A DNA stretch of 64,000 nucleotides from Cytophagales bacterium (GCA_004293815.1 RDZD01000025.1:1-64000), one strand, 5' to 3'. Positions 52,142-62,721 are shown, counted from the first letter of the stretch. Numbers and translations: made by a program. The notes: generated by a model from the sequence alone, not told the origin.

Positions 52142-53146
52142 TTAAATAACATTTTTGCGATTTCTTTGCCAATTCATCAGCCACTTAGGGAGATAGCGAC
52201 TTCGCCAATAAATGCTGCGGATTTCTGCTTGTTGATTCCAAAAAGCAGGCTCTAGTTTTTTGATATAAGCTGTTATTTGCTGCACTTTCTCTAGGTTTAA
52301 CCCTTGGTAATTAAAAATCATTTGAAAATAGAGATTATAGCAAGCAGCTAATTGAAGTGTTTGTTTATCAAGAGGCTTTTCTAGCTCAAAAAAGCTATTC
52401 CCATCTACATAAAACCCCCATTCTTTCCAACTTTTGATTAAATCTTGAGCTTCTGGGAGTAATACGGAACGCAGAAGTTTAGAAAAAATAGCAGCGTAGT
52501 CCTGACCAAATAAAGCCTGCGAACTCATGGTCTTGCTGGCAGGATGATAAAGATACTTAGCCAGAGTATGCGGTAAATACGCTGTAGGAAAGCTTAGAAA
52601 CATGGGCAGGAAAAAAGCATAGTCCATGCCATAGTGCAAGTTTTCGTCCAAGTGTCCGCTTTTAAGAAAAGCTTTTCTGCTAAAAAACGCTGCTGGCTGC
52701 GCAAAAGGTAATCCAGCAAGCTGACGTGCTGCTGCATCTTCACGCTTATATTGTGTGGTGTGCGTGTGTACGCCCTGTCCAAAAAGCAAAGCTTCGCCAT
52801 GGACTAGTCCAAGCTCTGGATTGGATATGAAAGCATCTGAAACGGTTTTAAGGGCATTTTCTGTCAGTTGGTCGTCCGAATTGAGCCACGTGATGATGTC
52901 GCCTGTAGCGCGCGAAAAACCCTTGTTGATGGCGTGGCTCTGACCTCTATCTTTTTCAGTTGCCCAATAAGTAAGCCGTGGCGCGTAACGCTTGATAATT
53001 TCCACAGAAGAATCTGTACTACCACCATCAAAAATCATGTATTCAAGGTTATCATAGCCTTGATTCAGCACCGAAACAATGGTAGCTTCTAAGTATTCGG
53101 CTTGATTATAGGAGGGCGTAATGACGGTTATAAGCGGTTTGGTCAT
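52142..53146 (-). CDS. Glycosyltransferase family 2
   Basis: A 334-residue GT-A enzyme. The start at 53146 gives LITVITPSYNQAEYLEATIV, the family opening, followed by NLEYMIFDGGSTDSSVEIIK, DIITWLNSDDQLTENAL with the acidic DD pair, and AAFFSRKAFLKSGHLDENLH. A longer reading from 53224 adds 26 residues with no family match, so the internal Met is preferred. The donor and acceptor are unknown. It converges on the DUF3109 gene. Confidence 0.88.
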   Translation of the reverse strand: MTKPLITVITPSYNQAEYLEATIVSVLNQGYDNLEYMIFDGGSTDSSVEIIKRYAPRLTYWATEKDRGQSHAINKGFSRATGDIITWLNSDDQLTENALKTVSDAFISNPELGLVHGEALLFGQGVHTHTTQYKREDAAARQLAGLPFAQPAAFFSRKAFLKSGHLDENLHYGMDYAFFLPMFLSFPTAYLPHTLAKYLYHPASKTMSSQALFGQDYAAIFSKLLRSVLLPEAQDLIKSWKEWGFYVDGNSFFELEKPLDKQTLQLAACYNLYFQMIFNYQGLNLEKVQQITAYIKKLEPAFWNQQAEIRSIYWRSRYLPKWLMNWQRNRKNVI

Positions 53147-53284
53147 CGTTTTAGGGCACATCATCAAAATTAACGTGCAAATTAACATCTTTTTGTGGTA
53201 TTTATTGCCATTACACTTACTCACCCAAAAAAATTGAAGAATGATAAAATAGCGATAAGAGTTTTTAAAATCATATTTTTAAAA

Positions 53285-53292
53285 TAAATTTG
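53285..53292 (+). promoter_or_regulatory. Candidate -7 element for mvaD
   Basis: TAAATTTG matches TAnnTTTG and lies 24 bp before the ATG at 53316, which would leave a very short leader. A T-stretch at 53262-53266 sits at about the right -33 distance. Confidence 0.35.
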
Positions 53293-53315
53293 CAGCAATG
53301 TGCTAACAAAATGTC

Positions 53316-54368
53316 ATGCCAATAATGAGCAAAACTGTCTTTTCTTGGGAATGTCCTTCTAACATTGCCTTGGTCAAATATTGGGGCAAGCATGGGAGGC
53401 AACTGCCTATGAATCCCTCGGTGAGTCTTACACTCAAAAACTGCCACACGACTACCAAAATTCACTGTGAGCCTGCTTCACCCAATCAAGCCATAGCAGT
53501 GAGCTTTAAACTTGGCAGTACCGAAAATCCTTCATTTGGTCAAAAGATAAGCCAGTTTTTAGAGTCTATTCGCGCAGAGTTGCCGTTCTTGGGTAACTAC
53601 GCCTATAACATACAATCAGACAATAGCTTTCCTCATTCTTCTGGTATCGCCTCATCGGCTTCAGGAATGGGAGCTTTGGCCTTGTGTGTGTGTAGTCTGG
53701 CAGAGGCAGAGGGTTATGTGTTTAAGAGCCAAATGGATTTCTATCAGCGAGCATCTTACTATGCACGCTTAGGTTCAGGCAGTGCATCGCGCTCCATCTA
53801 CGCCCCATGGGCAGTTTGGGGCAACACGCCCACTACTGTGGGCAGCTCTGACCTTTACGCGGTACCTGTATCCCGAAACGTACACACCGTTTATCACAAC
53901 TTGAACGATGTTGTGTTGATTGTTGACGCAGGTGTTAAGAAAGTGTCCAGCCGCGCTGGCCATGCCTTGATGAACGATAACCGATTTGCCAAAACGCGTT
54001 ACGAGCAAGCTCATGATAATATGGCACGTGTTCTAGAGGCTTTAGAAACTGGCGACTTAGAACTTTTTACGGAGGTAGTAGAGGAAGAGGCTCTAACGCT
54101 TCATGCCCTTATGATGACTTCCAAGCCATCATTTATTTTGATGAAACCTCAAACTTTAGCGGTGTTAGAAGCAGTACGTGATTTCCGTACAGCAACAAAA
54201 GTTCCTATTTGCTTTACGTTAGATGCAGGTGCAAATGTTCATTTACTGTTTCCTGAAAGCCACAAGGCAGTTTGTATGAGCTTTATAGAACAAGAATTAA
54301 GAGCTTTTTGTGCACAAGGTAAATTTATTGCTGATGTAGCTGGACAAGGGCCGCAATTGCTCCGTTAA
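53316..54368 (+). CDS. mvaD: Diphosphomevalonate decarboxylase
   Basis: A 350-residue GHMP-family enzyme that converts mevalonate diphosphate to isopentenyl diphosphate with ATP. The opening FSWECPSNIALVKYWGKHGR and MNPSVSLTL are characteristic of mevalonate-diphosphate decarboxylases. The ATP loop is PHSSGIASSASGMGALALC, and the later catalytic block has YYARLGSGSASRSIYAPWAV. This indicates that the organism has a mevalonate route to isoprenoids; the other enzymes are not in this window. The GT61 gene starts 11 bp after it. Confidence 0.93.
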   Translation: MPIMSKTVFSWECPSNIALVKYWGKHGRQLPMNPSVSLTLKNCHTTTKIHCEPASPNQAIAVSFKLGSTENPSFGQKISQFLESIRAELPFLGNYAYNIQSDNSFPHSSGIASSASGMGALALCVCSLAEAEGYVFKSQMDFYQRASYYARLGSGSASRSIYAPWAVWGNTPTTVGSSDLYAVPVSRNVHTVYHNLNDVVLIVDAGVKKVSSRAGHALMNDNRFAKTRYEQAHDNMARVLEALETGDLELFTEVVEEEALTLHALMMTSKPSFILMKPQTLAVLEAVRDFRTATKVPICFTLDAGANVHLLFPESHKAVCMSFIEQELRAFCAQGKFIADVAGQGPQLLR

Positions 54369-54379
54369 GGCTTAAGAAA

Positions 54380-55408
54380 ATGATGCGTCTGCCCCGAATA
54401 GAGTCTCAAAAACTGCTTTTGCCCTCGCACAATTGTGTGAGAAAAATGCCCGTGAACTATCAGGAAAGTGATAGATTTAGGTTTGAGAACGATTTTGAGC
54501 GACCCACATACGATGTGTATAGCTATCAACTTGAGCCTCTTTTGGTTACTGCTGAGGGGGTTTTGATGGATAAAAGAGGAATTGTACAACCGTTAACCAT
54601 CTTGCAATACCTAAGTCCATATAGTTGGAAATACTGGCTCAAAAAATATTGGGTCTTGCCGAGACAAAGCATACAAGAGACTGCCGTTTTTTGTTTCGAT
54701 GAATGGAGCAAAGGGCTATTTCATTGGTTTTGTGATGTTTTGCCCAAGCTAATGTGTTTACGAGAGCATGCGCCCAGCTCCATTTTGCTTTTACCCACTG
54801 CGCCCCAAGCTTTCCACTTAGAAAGCATCAAGCCTTTTGGATTTAAACAAACCCTTAGCGTGGATCGCAAGAAGAGCGTTTGGGCAGACAAAGGACTGAT
54901 AACGGTTTCAGAAATAGCGATTACGGGCAACTATCATTACCAGCTCATGCGAGATATGCGTCAGCTATTTAACCAATATTTCCCACTAAACCCCGCCCTT
55001 AATTTAGGCGATAAAATTTATGCAAGCCGCGCCAGAGCAAGACGCAAACTCGCCAATGAGCACGAGCTAGAGCCTGTTTTGGCTAAGCATGGTTTCAGAA
55101 AGGTATTTTTAGAAGATTATTCCTTCGTAGAACAACTCAGCATTGTGCGGCATGCCAAGTATTTTGCAGCTGTACATGGTGCATCGCTGGCTTATATGAG
55201 TTTTATGCCAGCAGAAACCAGAATTTTGGAGATTAGAAACGAAACCGATACTCATAACTTATGTTACTTCGCACTGGCTACAGATATGGCGCAGGCGTAC
55301 TATTATGCTTTGGCTAAACCCACTACACCAAGCGAAGGCAATCATTCCGATTTGGTGCTAGAGGCTTCCTACCTAGACCACGTTCTAAACGATTTCACAA
55401 AACCGTAA
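54380..55408 (+). CDS. Glycosyltransferase family 61 (DUF563)
   Basis: A 342-residue protein of the DUF563/GT61 family. Family parts visible are FDEWSKGLFHWFCDVLPKLM, a central GDKIYASRARARRKLANEHE and the C-terminal AKYFAAVHGASLAYMSFMPA, then ILEIRNETDTHNLCYFALAT. Members transfer xylose, GlcNAc or other sugars to polysaccharide or protein. Neither the substrate nor a signal peptide is apparent. The gene follows mvaD by 11 bp, so both are probably on one transcript although they are not obviously related. Confidence 0.85.
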   Translation: MMRLPRIESQKLLLPSHNCVRKMPVNYQESDRFRFENDFERPTYDVYSYQLEPLLVTAEGVLMDKRGIVQPLTILQYLSPYSWKYWLKKYWVLPRQSIQETAVFCFDEWSKGLFHWFCDVLPKLMCLREHAPSSILLLPTAPQAFHLESIKPFGFKQTLSVDRKKSVWADKGLITVSEIAITGNYHYQLMRDMRQLFNQYFPLNPALNLGDKIYASRARARRKLANEHELEPVLAKHGFRKVFLEDYSFVEQLSIVRHAKYFAAVHGASLAYMSFMPAETRILEIRNETDTHNLCYFALATDMAQAYYYALAKPTTPSEGNHSDLVLEASYLDHVLNDFTKP

Positions 55409-55475
55409 ATCTAATTTTCAAACAAAAAACAATAACATTTGTATTAAACAATGAACTAGCATAAAATCAGCGTTT

Positions 55476-56816
55476 ATGAAACTATTTAATCTATTTCTTT
55501 TTCATTTCTTATTTCTTTCTTCTTGGGTTTTAGCTCAGGAACAGCCTCTGCTCAAGTCCGGACCTATGGTAGGTTACTCCGGTATGCGTGAGGTGGCACT
55601 TTGGGCACAAACAAGCCGCCCAGCAAGCGTGCACATTGAATATTGGGTAAAGGGGCTAGAAACTACAAAGTTTAAAACCAATGTAGTGCAAACCTCTAAA
55701 AGCAATGCTTTTGTCGCTCAGCTTTTAGCAGACGAAGTACTTCCTGACAAAGTGTATGAGTACACCCTGTTTTTGGACAACAAAGCGATAAAAATGAGCT
55801 ACCCTTTAGAGTTTCAGGCTCAACAGCTTTGGAAATGGCGTACCAATGTACCACCACCCACATTCAGCTTTGCCCTAGGAAGTTGCCTCTACGTTAATGA
55901 AACACCGTATGACCGTGGCGGTAAGCCTTACGGCGGGGATTATGAAATATTTACAGCTATCCAGCAAAAAAAGCCTGATTTTATGCTTTGGCTGGGTGAT
56001 AACACTTATCTCCGAGAAGCAGACTGGGACACCAGAACAGGTATTTTGCACCGTCACACGCATACGAGAAGTCTACCTGAATTGCAGCCTCTACTCGGAC
56101 GTACACACCACTATGCTATATGGGACGACCACGACTACGGGCCTAACGACTCAGATAAAAGTTACGCCCAAAAGCATCTTACTTTAGAAGCATTCAAACT
56201 TTTTTGGGCAAATCCAAATTATGGTGTGGCTAATAACGGTCAGGGGATTTCGGGAAGCTTTGACTGGGCAGATGTACAATTCTTCATGCTCGATAACCGC
56301 TCATTTAGAACATCTTACAAAGCTAAAAACACCTACAAAGAAGTCTACGGTAAAGAACAAATAGATTGGCTTATCAATTCACTAACAGCCAGTACAGCTA
56401 CTTTTAAAATCATTGTAAGCGGTACTCAGGTTCTAAATGACGCACCTATTTATGAAAACTACGCTGTTTATGAAGAACGAGCAGATTTTCTCAAGAGACT
56501 GCGCGAGTCAGGTGTTCGCGGTATCATGTTCTTGAGTGGGGATCGTCACCATACTGTCCTTAGCAAAATGAAAGAGTCGCCAGAGCTATATCCTTTTTAT
56601 GATTTTACGGTTTCACCTCTCACCTCTGGCACATACCCCATGGGGGAGGACGAGAAAAATACCTGGTTTGTACCCAATAGTATGTTTGCCAAGAAAAATT
56701 TTGCCATCGTAACAGTGAGCGGTGAGCGCAAAGAGCGCGTCCTGACGCTGGCCGTTTATGACCAAAAAGGCGCGGAACTTTGGTCTCAAAAAATTAGCGA
56801 AAAAGAGTTGCGCTAG
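55476..56816 (+). CDS. PhoD-like alkaline phosphatase/phosphodiesterase
   Basis: A 446-residue secreted metallophosphatase with signal peptide (LFHFLFLSSWVLAQ). The N-terminal part (about 22-125) is an Ig-like beta domain often found ahead of PhoD enzymes. The catalytic domain has FALGSCLY, MLWLGDNTYLREADWDTRTG, YAIWDDHDYGPNDSDKSYA and MFLSGDRHHTVLS, the metal-binding residues of the family. The function is phosphate release from organic phosphate in the periplasm or outside. It is followed by a bidirectional terminator. Confidence 0.9.
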   Translation: MKLFNLFLFHFLFLSSWVLAQEQPLLKSGPMVGYSGMREVALWAQTSRPASVHIEYWVKGLETTKFKTNVVQTSKSNAFVAQLLADEVLPDKVYEYTLFLDNKAIKMSYPLEFQAQQLWKWRTNVPPPTFSFALGSCLYVNETPYDRGGKPYGGDYEIFTAIQQKKPDFMLWLGDNTYLREADWDTRTGILHRHTHTRSLPELQPLLGRTHHYAIWDDHDYGPNDSDKSYAQKHLTLEAFKLFWANPNYGVANNGQGISGSFDWADVQFFMLDNRSFRTSYKAKNTYKEVYGKEQIDWLINSLTASTATFKIIVSGTQVLNDAPIYENYAVYEERADFLKRLRESGVRGIMFLSGDRHHTVLSKMKESPELYPFYDFTVSPLTSGTYPMGEDEKNTWFVPNSMFAKKNFAIVTVSGERKERVLTLAVYDQKGAELWSQKISEKELR

Positions 56817-56877
56817 AGCGGTTGGATTTTTTTTAAGAGGACGCTTTGCGCTGAAAGTCATAGAGCTTTAAAAGACT

Positions 56878-56920
56878 AAAACGGTGATTGAGGGCTTATT
56901 TAACTCTCAATCACCGTTTT
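56878..56920. terminator. Bidirectional terminator between phoD-like and metH
   Basis: AAAACGGTGATTGAG (56878-56892) and CTCAATCACCGTTTT (56906-56920) are perfect 15-bp complements with a 13-nt loop. The two genes converge here. Confidence 0.9.
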
Positions 56921-56973
56921 GCATAGAAGCTTTGTTTGTGCAAAACACAATCAAAACATATAAAAAGACGCTT

Positions 56974-59900
56974 TTAATAGGCCAAAAGACTTCCCAACCA
57001 GCGTTCAGCTTCGGCTAGGGTCATATTTTTGCGCTTGGCGTAGTCCTCCACTTGGTCTTTTTGCAAGCGACCCACACCAAAGTATTGTGACTCTGGATGT
57101 GCGTAATAAAAGCCTGAAACAGATGCGGCAGGATACATCGCCAAGTTCTCAGTCAAGGAAACCCCCGTATGTTTTTGAGCATCAAGCAACTCAAAAAGTG
57201 TTATCTTTTCGGTATGGTCTGGGGAGGCTGGATAACCGGGTGCAGGTCTTATGCCCTTGTAACGTTCGCGTACAATGTCCTCATTGCTCAAGACTTCATC
57301 GGCAGCATAGCCCCAGAACTCTCTCCGCAAACGCAGGTGTAAAAGTTCCGCAAAAGCTTCAGCAAGTCTATCGGCTAAAGCCTTTACCATGATAGAGTTA
57401 TAGTCGTCGTGCTCAGCTTCATAACGCTTGGCTAGCTCTTCTGCGCCCAGACCTGAGGTTACAACAAAGGCTCCCACATAATCGGCTTTTTGGCTTTGTT
57501 TTGGAGCTACAAAGTCAGAGAGGCAGAGTTGTATCTGTCCAGCTTTGCCTTTCTTGTTTTGTTGGCGTAAGTTAAAGAGCTTCCTAGAAATAGCTTGACG
57601 GCTTTCATCTGTATAAACTTCTATATCATCATCAACAGCATTGGCCGGGAAAATACCCAAGGCTGCATTGGCTGTAAATAGCTTATTGTCAATGATAGTC
57701 TTAAGCATGGCTTGCGCATCAGCAAACAACTTACGCGCTTCTGTACCGTAGGTTTCGTTATCTAAAATGCGTGGATAAGCTCCTTTGAGCTCCCATGTCA
57801 TGAAAAACGGACTCCAGTCAATATACTGAGCAATTTCGGCTAAATCATAATCTAGCAAATGTTTTACACCCACAAAATTAGGTTTATGTGGCTCATAATC
57901 AGCCCACTGAATTGGATATTTGAGATCTTTAGCTTCCTGATAAGGCATCATTTCTTTAGCACCTTGCCGGAGGGCATGCTCTTCGCGAAGCGTCAAATAA
58001 GTGCTTTTGTACTCTTGTTTCATGTGGTCTTTATGCTCTGGATTCAAGAGCTGGCCAGCAATGGGCACAGCTTTTGAGGCATCTACCACGTGAATAACAG
58101 GATAGTCGTATTGAGGGTCTATCTTAACAGCGGTATGAATGCGCGAGGTAGTCGCTCCTCCTATCAAGAGGGGAATTTTGAAGCCACGCTTTTGCATTTC
58201 CTGCGCCACATACACCATTTCGTCCAAAGATGGGGTGATAAGACCACTCAAGCCAATGATATCTACTTGTTCTTCCAGCGCAGTTTTAAGTATTTTGTCA
58301 GCGGGCACCATCACGCCCAAATCTATAATTTCATAATTGTTGCAGGCCAGCACCACGCCCACAATGTTTTTGCCAATGTCATGAACATCACCTTTTACTG
58401 TGGCCATGAGCACTTTGCCATTTTTTCGGATTGTGCCAAGCTCTTTGAGACGTTCTTTTTCGGCCTCAAGAAAAGGAATCAGATAAGCCACAGATTTTTT
58501 CATCACACGGGCACTCTTAACCACTTGCGGCAAAAACATTTTGCCCTCGCCAAACAAATCGCCCACCACATTCATCCCATCCATGAGAGGGCCTTCTATA
58601 AGACCAAGCGGTGAGCTATAGAGGTGGCGTGCTTCTTCGGTGTCTTGATCTATGTACTCTACAATACCATTTACGAGCGCGTGCTTGAGGCGTTCTTGTA
58701 CTGGAGCCTGTCGCCAAGACTCATCTTTTTGTAGTTTTTTGCCACCCGCCTTCACTGTTTCAGCAAATTGCACCAGCCTTTCTGTAGCATCAGGGCGACG
58801 GTTGAGAATCACATCTTCTACATACTCAAGCAAATCTTTAGGAATTTCTGCATATACTTGGAGCATACCCGCATTGACGATACCCATGTCCATGCCTTTA
58901 GCTATGGCGTGGTAGAGAAACACCGAGTGCATAGCTTCACGTACGTGGTCGTTGCCGCGAAACGAGAACGATACATTGCTCACCCCGCCACTTACTTTGG
59001 CCTTTGGTAAATTTTGTTTGATCCACTCCGTAGCTCTTATAAAGTCTAGAGCATAGTTGTTGTGTTCTTCAATGCCCGTGGCTACAGCAAAAATATTGGG
59101 GTCAAAGATGATATCTTCAGCGAGAAAACCTACTTGTTGAGTTAGAATATCATAAGAGCGTTTACAAATCTCGATTTTTCTCTCAACTGTATCGGCTTGT
59201 CCTTTTTCATCAAAGGCCATAACAACCACTGCCGCACCATAACGTTTGACAATGCTGGCTTGGCGAATAAATTCGGCTTCGCCTTCTTTCAAAGAAATGG
59301 AATTGACAATTCCTTTGCCCTGCAAACATTTTAAACCTTCTTCAATCACCGAAAACTTAGAGGAGTCTACCATAATTGGCAGTTTGGCAATATCAGGTTC
59401 TGAGGCAATAAGGTTGAGAAACTTCTTCATGGCCTCTGCGGAGTCCAACATGGCCTCGTCCATATTCACGTCAAGCACTTGCGCACCGCCCTCTACTTGC
59501 TGGCGAGCCACAACGAGTGCTTCCTCGTACTTGCCTTCTATAATTAGCTTCGAGAACTTGCGAGAGCCAGTAACATTGGTTCGCTCGCCTATATTGATAA
59601 AATTTGAGCCGTCAAAAACATTGAAAGGTTCGAGTCCGCTTAGTCGTAAATTTTGCTCTGTGGCCAGCTCTTGACGAGGCGTATAGCTATTCATGACCTC
59701 CGCAATGGCTTTGATATGGTCGGGCGTAGTGCCGCAACAGCCGCCCACTAGGTTGAGTAAACCATCTTCTGCAAAGCCTCTTAGCAAGCCCGCCATTGTG
59801 GCAGGTGTTTCATCGTATTGTCCAAATTCATTCGGCAAGCCAGCGTTGGGATAGGCTGATATGGGCACATCTGCTACGCGCGCAAGGTCTGTCAAAAAAG

Positions 59901-60651
59901 GTTTGAGCAACTCTGCACCCAGAGCGCAGTTGAGACCGACTGAGACCAAATTTTCGGTGTGCCTTATGGAGTTCCAAAAAGCCTCTACGGTTTGACCCGA
60001 TAGGGTACGGCCGCTAGCGTCCGTGATAGTACCCGAAATCATGACAGGAAGCCATTGGTTTTTGGGAATACCTTTGTGTTCAAAATATTTTTCAATAGCA
60101 AATATAGCTGCTTTGGCATTGAGAGTGTCAAAGACAGTTTCTACAAGCAAAATATCTGCACCGCCTTCCACAAGACCACTCACTTGCTCCAAATAAGCGT
60201 TTACCAGCTCGTCAAAGGCAACTGCTCTAAAACCAGGGTCATTCACATTTGGCGAAATGGAGGCTGTTCGGTTGGTGGGCCCCATGGCACCAGCTACAAA
60301 TCGAGGTTTATCTTTAAATTCGCTACAAACTTCTTTGGCTATTTGGGCAGACTGATAGTTGAGTTCATAAGCCAAATCTTCCATGGCATAGTCTGCCATA
60401 GCTATGCTAGTACTGCTAAACGTATTGGTTTCTATAATGTGTGCCCCGGCTTCCAGATAAGCTCTGTGTATGGACTTGATGATATCAGGGCGGGTAATTG
60501 AGAGTAAATCGTTGTTTCCTTTGAGGTCTCTGGGGTGATTTTTGAAGCGCTCACCCCTAAAATCGGACTCCTGAAGTTGGTAACGCTGAATCATGGTGCC
60601 CATGGCACCGTCAATGATAAGGATTTGCTTCTTGAGCAGGTCTTTGATCAT
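56974..60651 (-). CDS. metH: Cobalamin-dependent methionine synthase
   Basis: A full-length 1225-residue MetH with four modules. The homocysteine domain (1 to about 330) contains [17 protein letters not shown] and the zinc ligands in [12 protein letters not shown] and [12 protein letters not shown]. The folate domain is at about 345-620 ([15 protein letters not shown]). The cap and B12 domain lies at about 650-890 ([20 protein letters not shown], with the cobalt-ligating His). The C-terminal activation domain (about 930-1225) binds SAM. All are intact. It makes methionine from homocysteine with methyl-THF. No cobalamin riboswitch consensus is evident upstream, so the control of this gene is open. 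Confidence 0.97.
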   Translation of the reverse strand: MIKDLLKKQILIIDGAMGTMIQRYQLQESDFRGERFKNHPRDLKGNNDLLSITRPDIIKSIHRAYLEAGAHIIETNTFSSTSIAMADYAMEDLAYELNYQSAQIAKEVCSEFKDKPRFVAGAMGPTNRTASISPNVNDPGFRAVAFDELVNAYLEQVSGLVEGGADILLVETVFDTLNAKAAIFAIEKYFEHKGIPKNQWLPVMISGTITDASGRTLSGQTVEAFWNSIRHTENLVSVGLNCALGAELLKPFLTDLARVADVPISAYPNAGLPNEFGQYDETPATMAGLLRGFAEDGLLNLVGGCCGTTPDHIKAIAEVMNSYTPRQELATEQNLRLSGLEPFNVFDGSNFINIGERTNVTGSRKFSKLIIEGKYEEALVVARQQVEGGAQVLDVNMDEAMLDSAEAMKKFLNLIASEPDIAKLPIMVDSSKFSVIEEGLKCLQGKGIVNSISLKEGEAEFIRQASIVKRYGAAVVVMAFDEKGQADTVERKIEICKRSYDILTQQVGFLAEDIIFDPNIFAVATGIEEHNNYALDFIRATEWIKQNLPKAKVSGGVSNVSFSFRGNDHVREAMHSVFLYHAIAKGMDMGIVNAGMLQVYAEIPKDLLEYVEDVILNRRPDATERLVQFAETVKAGGKKLQKDESWRQAPVQERLKHALVNGIVEYIDQDTEEARHLYSSPLGLIEGPLMDGMNVVGDLFGEGKMFLPQVVKSARVMKKSVAYLIPFLEAEKERLKELGTIRKNGKVLMATVKGDVHDIGKNIVGVVLACNNYEIIDLGVMVPADKILKTALEEQVDIIGLSGLITPSLDEMVYVAQEMQKRGFKIPLLIGGATTSRIHTAVKIDPQYDYPVIHVVDASKAVPIAGQLLNPEHKDHMKQEYKSTYLTLREEHALRQGAKEMMPYQEAKDLKYPIQWADYEPHKPNFVGVKHLLDYDLAEIAQYIDWSPFFMTWELKGAYPRILDNETYGTEARKLFADAQAMLKTIIDNKLFTANAALGIFPANAVDDDIEVYTDESRQAISRKLFNLRQQNKKGKAGQIQLCLSDFVAPKQSQKADYVGAFVVTSGLGAEELAKRYEAEHDDYNSIMVKALADRLAEAFAELLHLRLRREFWGYAADEVLSNEDIVRERYKGIRPAPGYPASPDHTEKITLFELLDAQKHTGVSLTENLAMYPAASVSGFYYAHPESQYFGVGRLQKDQVEDYAKRKNMTLAEAERWLGSLLAY

Positions 60652-60699
60652 ATTTTATTTTAGCTAACTTAAATATCTTTTGCGACGGATTTTGACTCA

Positions 60700-60707
60700 C
60701 AAAGATA
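60700..60707 (-). promoter_or_regulatory. Candidate -7 element for metH
   Basis: On the minus strand TATCTTTG (60707 to 60700) matches TAnnTTTG and would start transcription about 42 nt before the ATG at 60651. Confidence 0.4.
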
Positions 60708-60750
60708 GGCAAAAAAATAAATCTAGCCCCTTATGCGTGTAAAACTTGCA

Positions 60751-60765
60751 GGTAAAGTGTTTACC
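60751..60765. promoter_or_regulatory. Palindrome GGTAAA-GTG-TTTACC
   Basis: A perfect inverted repeat with 6-bp arms and a 3-bp centre, 44 bp upstream of the metH -7 element. It is shaped like a repressor or activator half-site pair. No cognate regulator can be named. Confidence 0.35.
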
Positions 60766-60912
60766 AGCCCAAAGCGAATAAAAATATCTACCAAATGTTT
60801 GTATGAAAGAGAGTATGCGCTTTGCAAATAGCCAGATTTTTAGCTCTAATCGTGCTTAATCCATCCTGTTTTGTTAAAAAATGCTTTTTTTACATAAACT
60901 CTTGAAAACTTA

Positions 60913-60942
60913 TTGGAGAATTGGATTTGTTGTGTATATTTG
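60913..60942 (+). promoter_or_regulatory. Candidate promoter for the subtilase gene
   Basis: TTG at 60913-60915 is 19 bp from TATATTTG at 60935-60942, a full match to the Bacteroidota -33/-7 pattern. This would give a leader of about 104 nt before the ATG at 61053. Confidence 0.55.
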
Positions 60943-61052
60943 GCCAAATGATATTTTCAAAACTGACAAGACCCTGTTTTTGATTAGAAAGGTTCTTAGA
61001 GTCTTGAAAGAGGTATCAAACACTAAAACACCTTAAAAAATCCAAAAACACT

Positions 61053-62645
61053 ATGAAACAAAGTATTTGGCTTACTCTTATCTTTTTAGTATGCGGTTCT
61101 CTGCAAGTAACGGCACAACAAAACAGCAAATACTGGGTCTTTCTGAAGGATAAAAACACGAGTAATTACCACTACACGCAATCGCTTTCGGCTGAAGCTA
61201 TCAGAAATCGGACAGAACGCCAGATTCCTCTTGTCCAATATAGTGATATGCCGCTTAATAGCGAGTATGTCCAACAAATAGGGCTGATTGATGGCGTTCA
61301 AATAAAAAATTATTCTAAATGGTTCAACGCGATTTCAGCTGAGTTGAGTCCACAAGCACTCGCTCAAGTTCAAAAATTGCCTTTCGTAACAGAAACAAAA
61401 CTGATTTACTCTTCTCGTTGTGCAAGTCAGCTTACTAAAAGCCAAGATCCCGATATACTTCAAGGGCGTAAGCCAAGATCTAACGATTATTCACTTCCTC
61501 TGGTGCAAATGGGAATTGCTGATATGGAAAAGGCCAACTTAAATGCGGCTGGACTTACGCTTGGAGTGATTGATGCAGGTTTTTATGGTGCACATACTAA
61601 TAAGAATTTAAAACATTTGTTTGAAAGCAAAAGCATTGTAGATACCAAAGATTTTGTTAGTCCGCAGCGTTCTAAAGACGTGTTTTTTAGCGAGGCAGCC
61701 ACAAACGACGATAATCACGGCACCAATGTTTTGGAGATGATTGCAGGTTATAGGCTCAAAAACGGTGTGGTGTCACAGCAAGGCTTTGCTCATAAAGCCA
61801 AGTTTTATCTGGCACGAACCGACCACGGCGGTGAGGAAAAGCGACGCGAAGAAGATAACTGGGTTCGCGCCTTAGAATGGATGGATAGTTTAGGCGTTCG
61901 CCTCATTAACAGTTCTTTAGGTTATGCTACTGGTTTTGACGACCCCAATGATAACTACGAAACTAAACAGATAGATGGCAAAACAACCATGACCACACTT
62001 GCTGCTAATTTAGCGTTCAAAGAAAAAGGCATGTTTTTGGTGGTTTCAGCTGGAAACGAAGGCGATGAGCCTAATTGGCGGATTCTTTCTGCTCCCGCTG
62101 ATGCTTTGCATGCTTTATCTATTGGGGCTACAGGTGATTTGCCATCACGCCAGTCCTATAGCAGTATTGGCCCTGAAGACCTTGGTTATCTCAAACCCAA
62201 TGTGTCTTGCTTCTCCGCCACAGGCACTTCATTTTCTGCGCCAGCCGTTATGGGATTTGTGGCTTGTCTGATTCAAAAGAAACCTTCGGTTAGCAATGAA
62301 GAGTTGTTTGAGCTGGTGCAGAAATCTGCTGCACTTTATCCTTTTGGTAACAACTACGTGGGCTACGGCTTCCCGAATGCCAAGAGAGCAATCGCTTTGC
62401 TCGAAGGCCAAAATTTAGCTCAAAATCAAGATGTTCGAAAAATAAAAGGCAACAAGGCATCTTTTAAAATTAAAGATACGTATAATTCTGACGTGCTAGT
62501 CTTTCACAAAAAAGATCAAAAAAATGTCATCGAGCAAGAGATCTTAACAATGAAGAAGAATAAAGCACTGATCAAGCGGTATGCAGATGCTGAATACAGC
62601 ACAGTCATTGTCAATAACACCGTCTTTGAGATAGAGTGGCGATAA
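61053..62645 (+). CDS. Secreted subtilisin-like (S8) serine peptidase
   Basis: A 530-residue secreted protease. The signal peptide (SIWLTLIFLVCGSLQVTA) is followed by a propeptide-like region (to about 150). The catalytic residues are Asp174 in LGVIDAGFYGA, His222 in NDDNHGTNV and Ser393 in GTSFSAPAVM, with the oxyanion Asn335 in VVSAGNEGD. The spacing is normal for subtilases. The last 110 residues form a beta-rich tail, but I do not see a classic type-IX secretion signal, so the mode of export is unclear. A perfect hairpin lies just after the stop. Confidence 0.93.
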   Translation: MKQSIWLTLIFLVCGSLQVTAQQNSKYWVFLKDKNTSNYHYTQSLSAEAIRNRTERQIPLVQYSDMPLNSEYVQQIGLIDGVQIKNYSKWFNAISAELSPQALAQVQKLPFVTETKLIYSSRCASQLTKSQDPDILQGRKPRSNDYSLPLVQMGIADMEKANLNAAGLTLGVIDAGFYGAHTNKNLKHLFESKSIVDTKDFVSPQRSKDVFFSEAATNDDNHGTNVLEMIAGYRLKNGVVSQQGFAHKAKFYLARTDHGGEEKRREEDNWVRALEWMDSLGVRLINSSLGYATGFDDPNDNYETKQIDGKTTMTTLAANLAFKEKGMFLVVSAGNEGDEPNWRILSAPADALHALSIGATGDLPSRQSYSSIGPEDLGYLKPNVSCFSATGTSFSAPAVMGFVACLIQKKPSVSNEELFELVQKSAALYPFGNNYVGYGFPNAKRAIALLEGQNLAQNQDVRKIKGNKASFKIKDTYNSDVLVFHKKDQKNVIEQEILTMKKNKALIKRYADAEYSTVIVNNTVFEIEWR

Positions 62646-62656
62646 TAAGTCCTAAT

Positions 62657-62693
62657 GTACAGCATACAGCTCTTTTAGAGCTGTATGCTGTAC
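62657..62693 (+). terminator. Perfect 16-bp hairpin after the subtilase gene
   Basis: GTACAGCATACAGCTC (62657-62672) and GAGCTGTATGCTGTAC (62678-62693) form a perfect stem with a TTTTA loop, 12 bp after the stop. No T-run follows, so it may be a terminator without a U-tract or a stabilising structure. Confidence 0.55.
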
Positions 62694-62721
62694 AACACTA
62701 TAAAGTTTAGCTCTAAATACT

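Larger units (their letters stand above)
60652..61052. other. Divergent intergenic region metH / subtilase
   Basis: A 401-bp gap. It holds a -7 match for metH on the minus strand (60700-60707), a palindrome at 60751-60765 and a full -33/-7 match for the protease at 60913-60942. I find no B12-riboswitch or SAM-riboswitch pattern by eye. Confidence 0.6.

Noticed and set aside
58090-58614. A 174-residue frame and several others antisense to metH
   Set aside because: These are shadows of a full-length and well-conserved gene; their sequences are His- and Phe-rich as expected from complement of coding DNA.
60652-61052. Possible B12 or SAM riboswitch upstream of metH
   Set aside because: I found no B12-box or SAM-type consensus or suitable stem set in the gap by eye. 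A covariance-model search (Rfam RF00174, RF00162 and others) would settle this.
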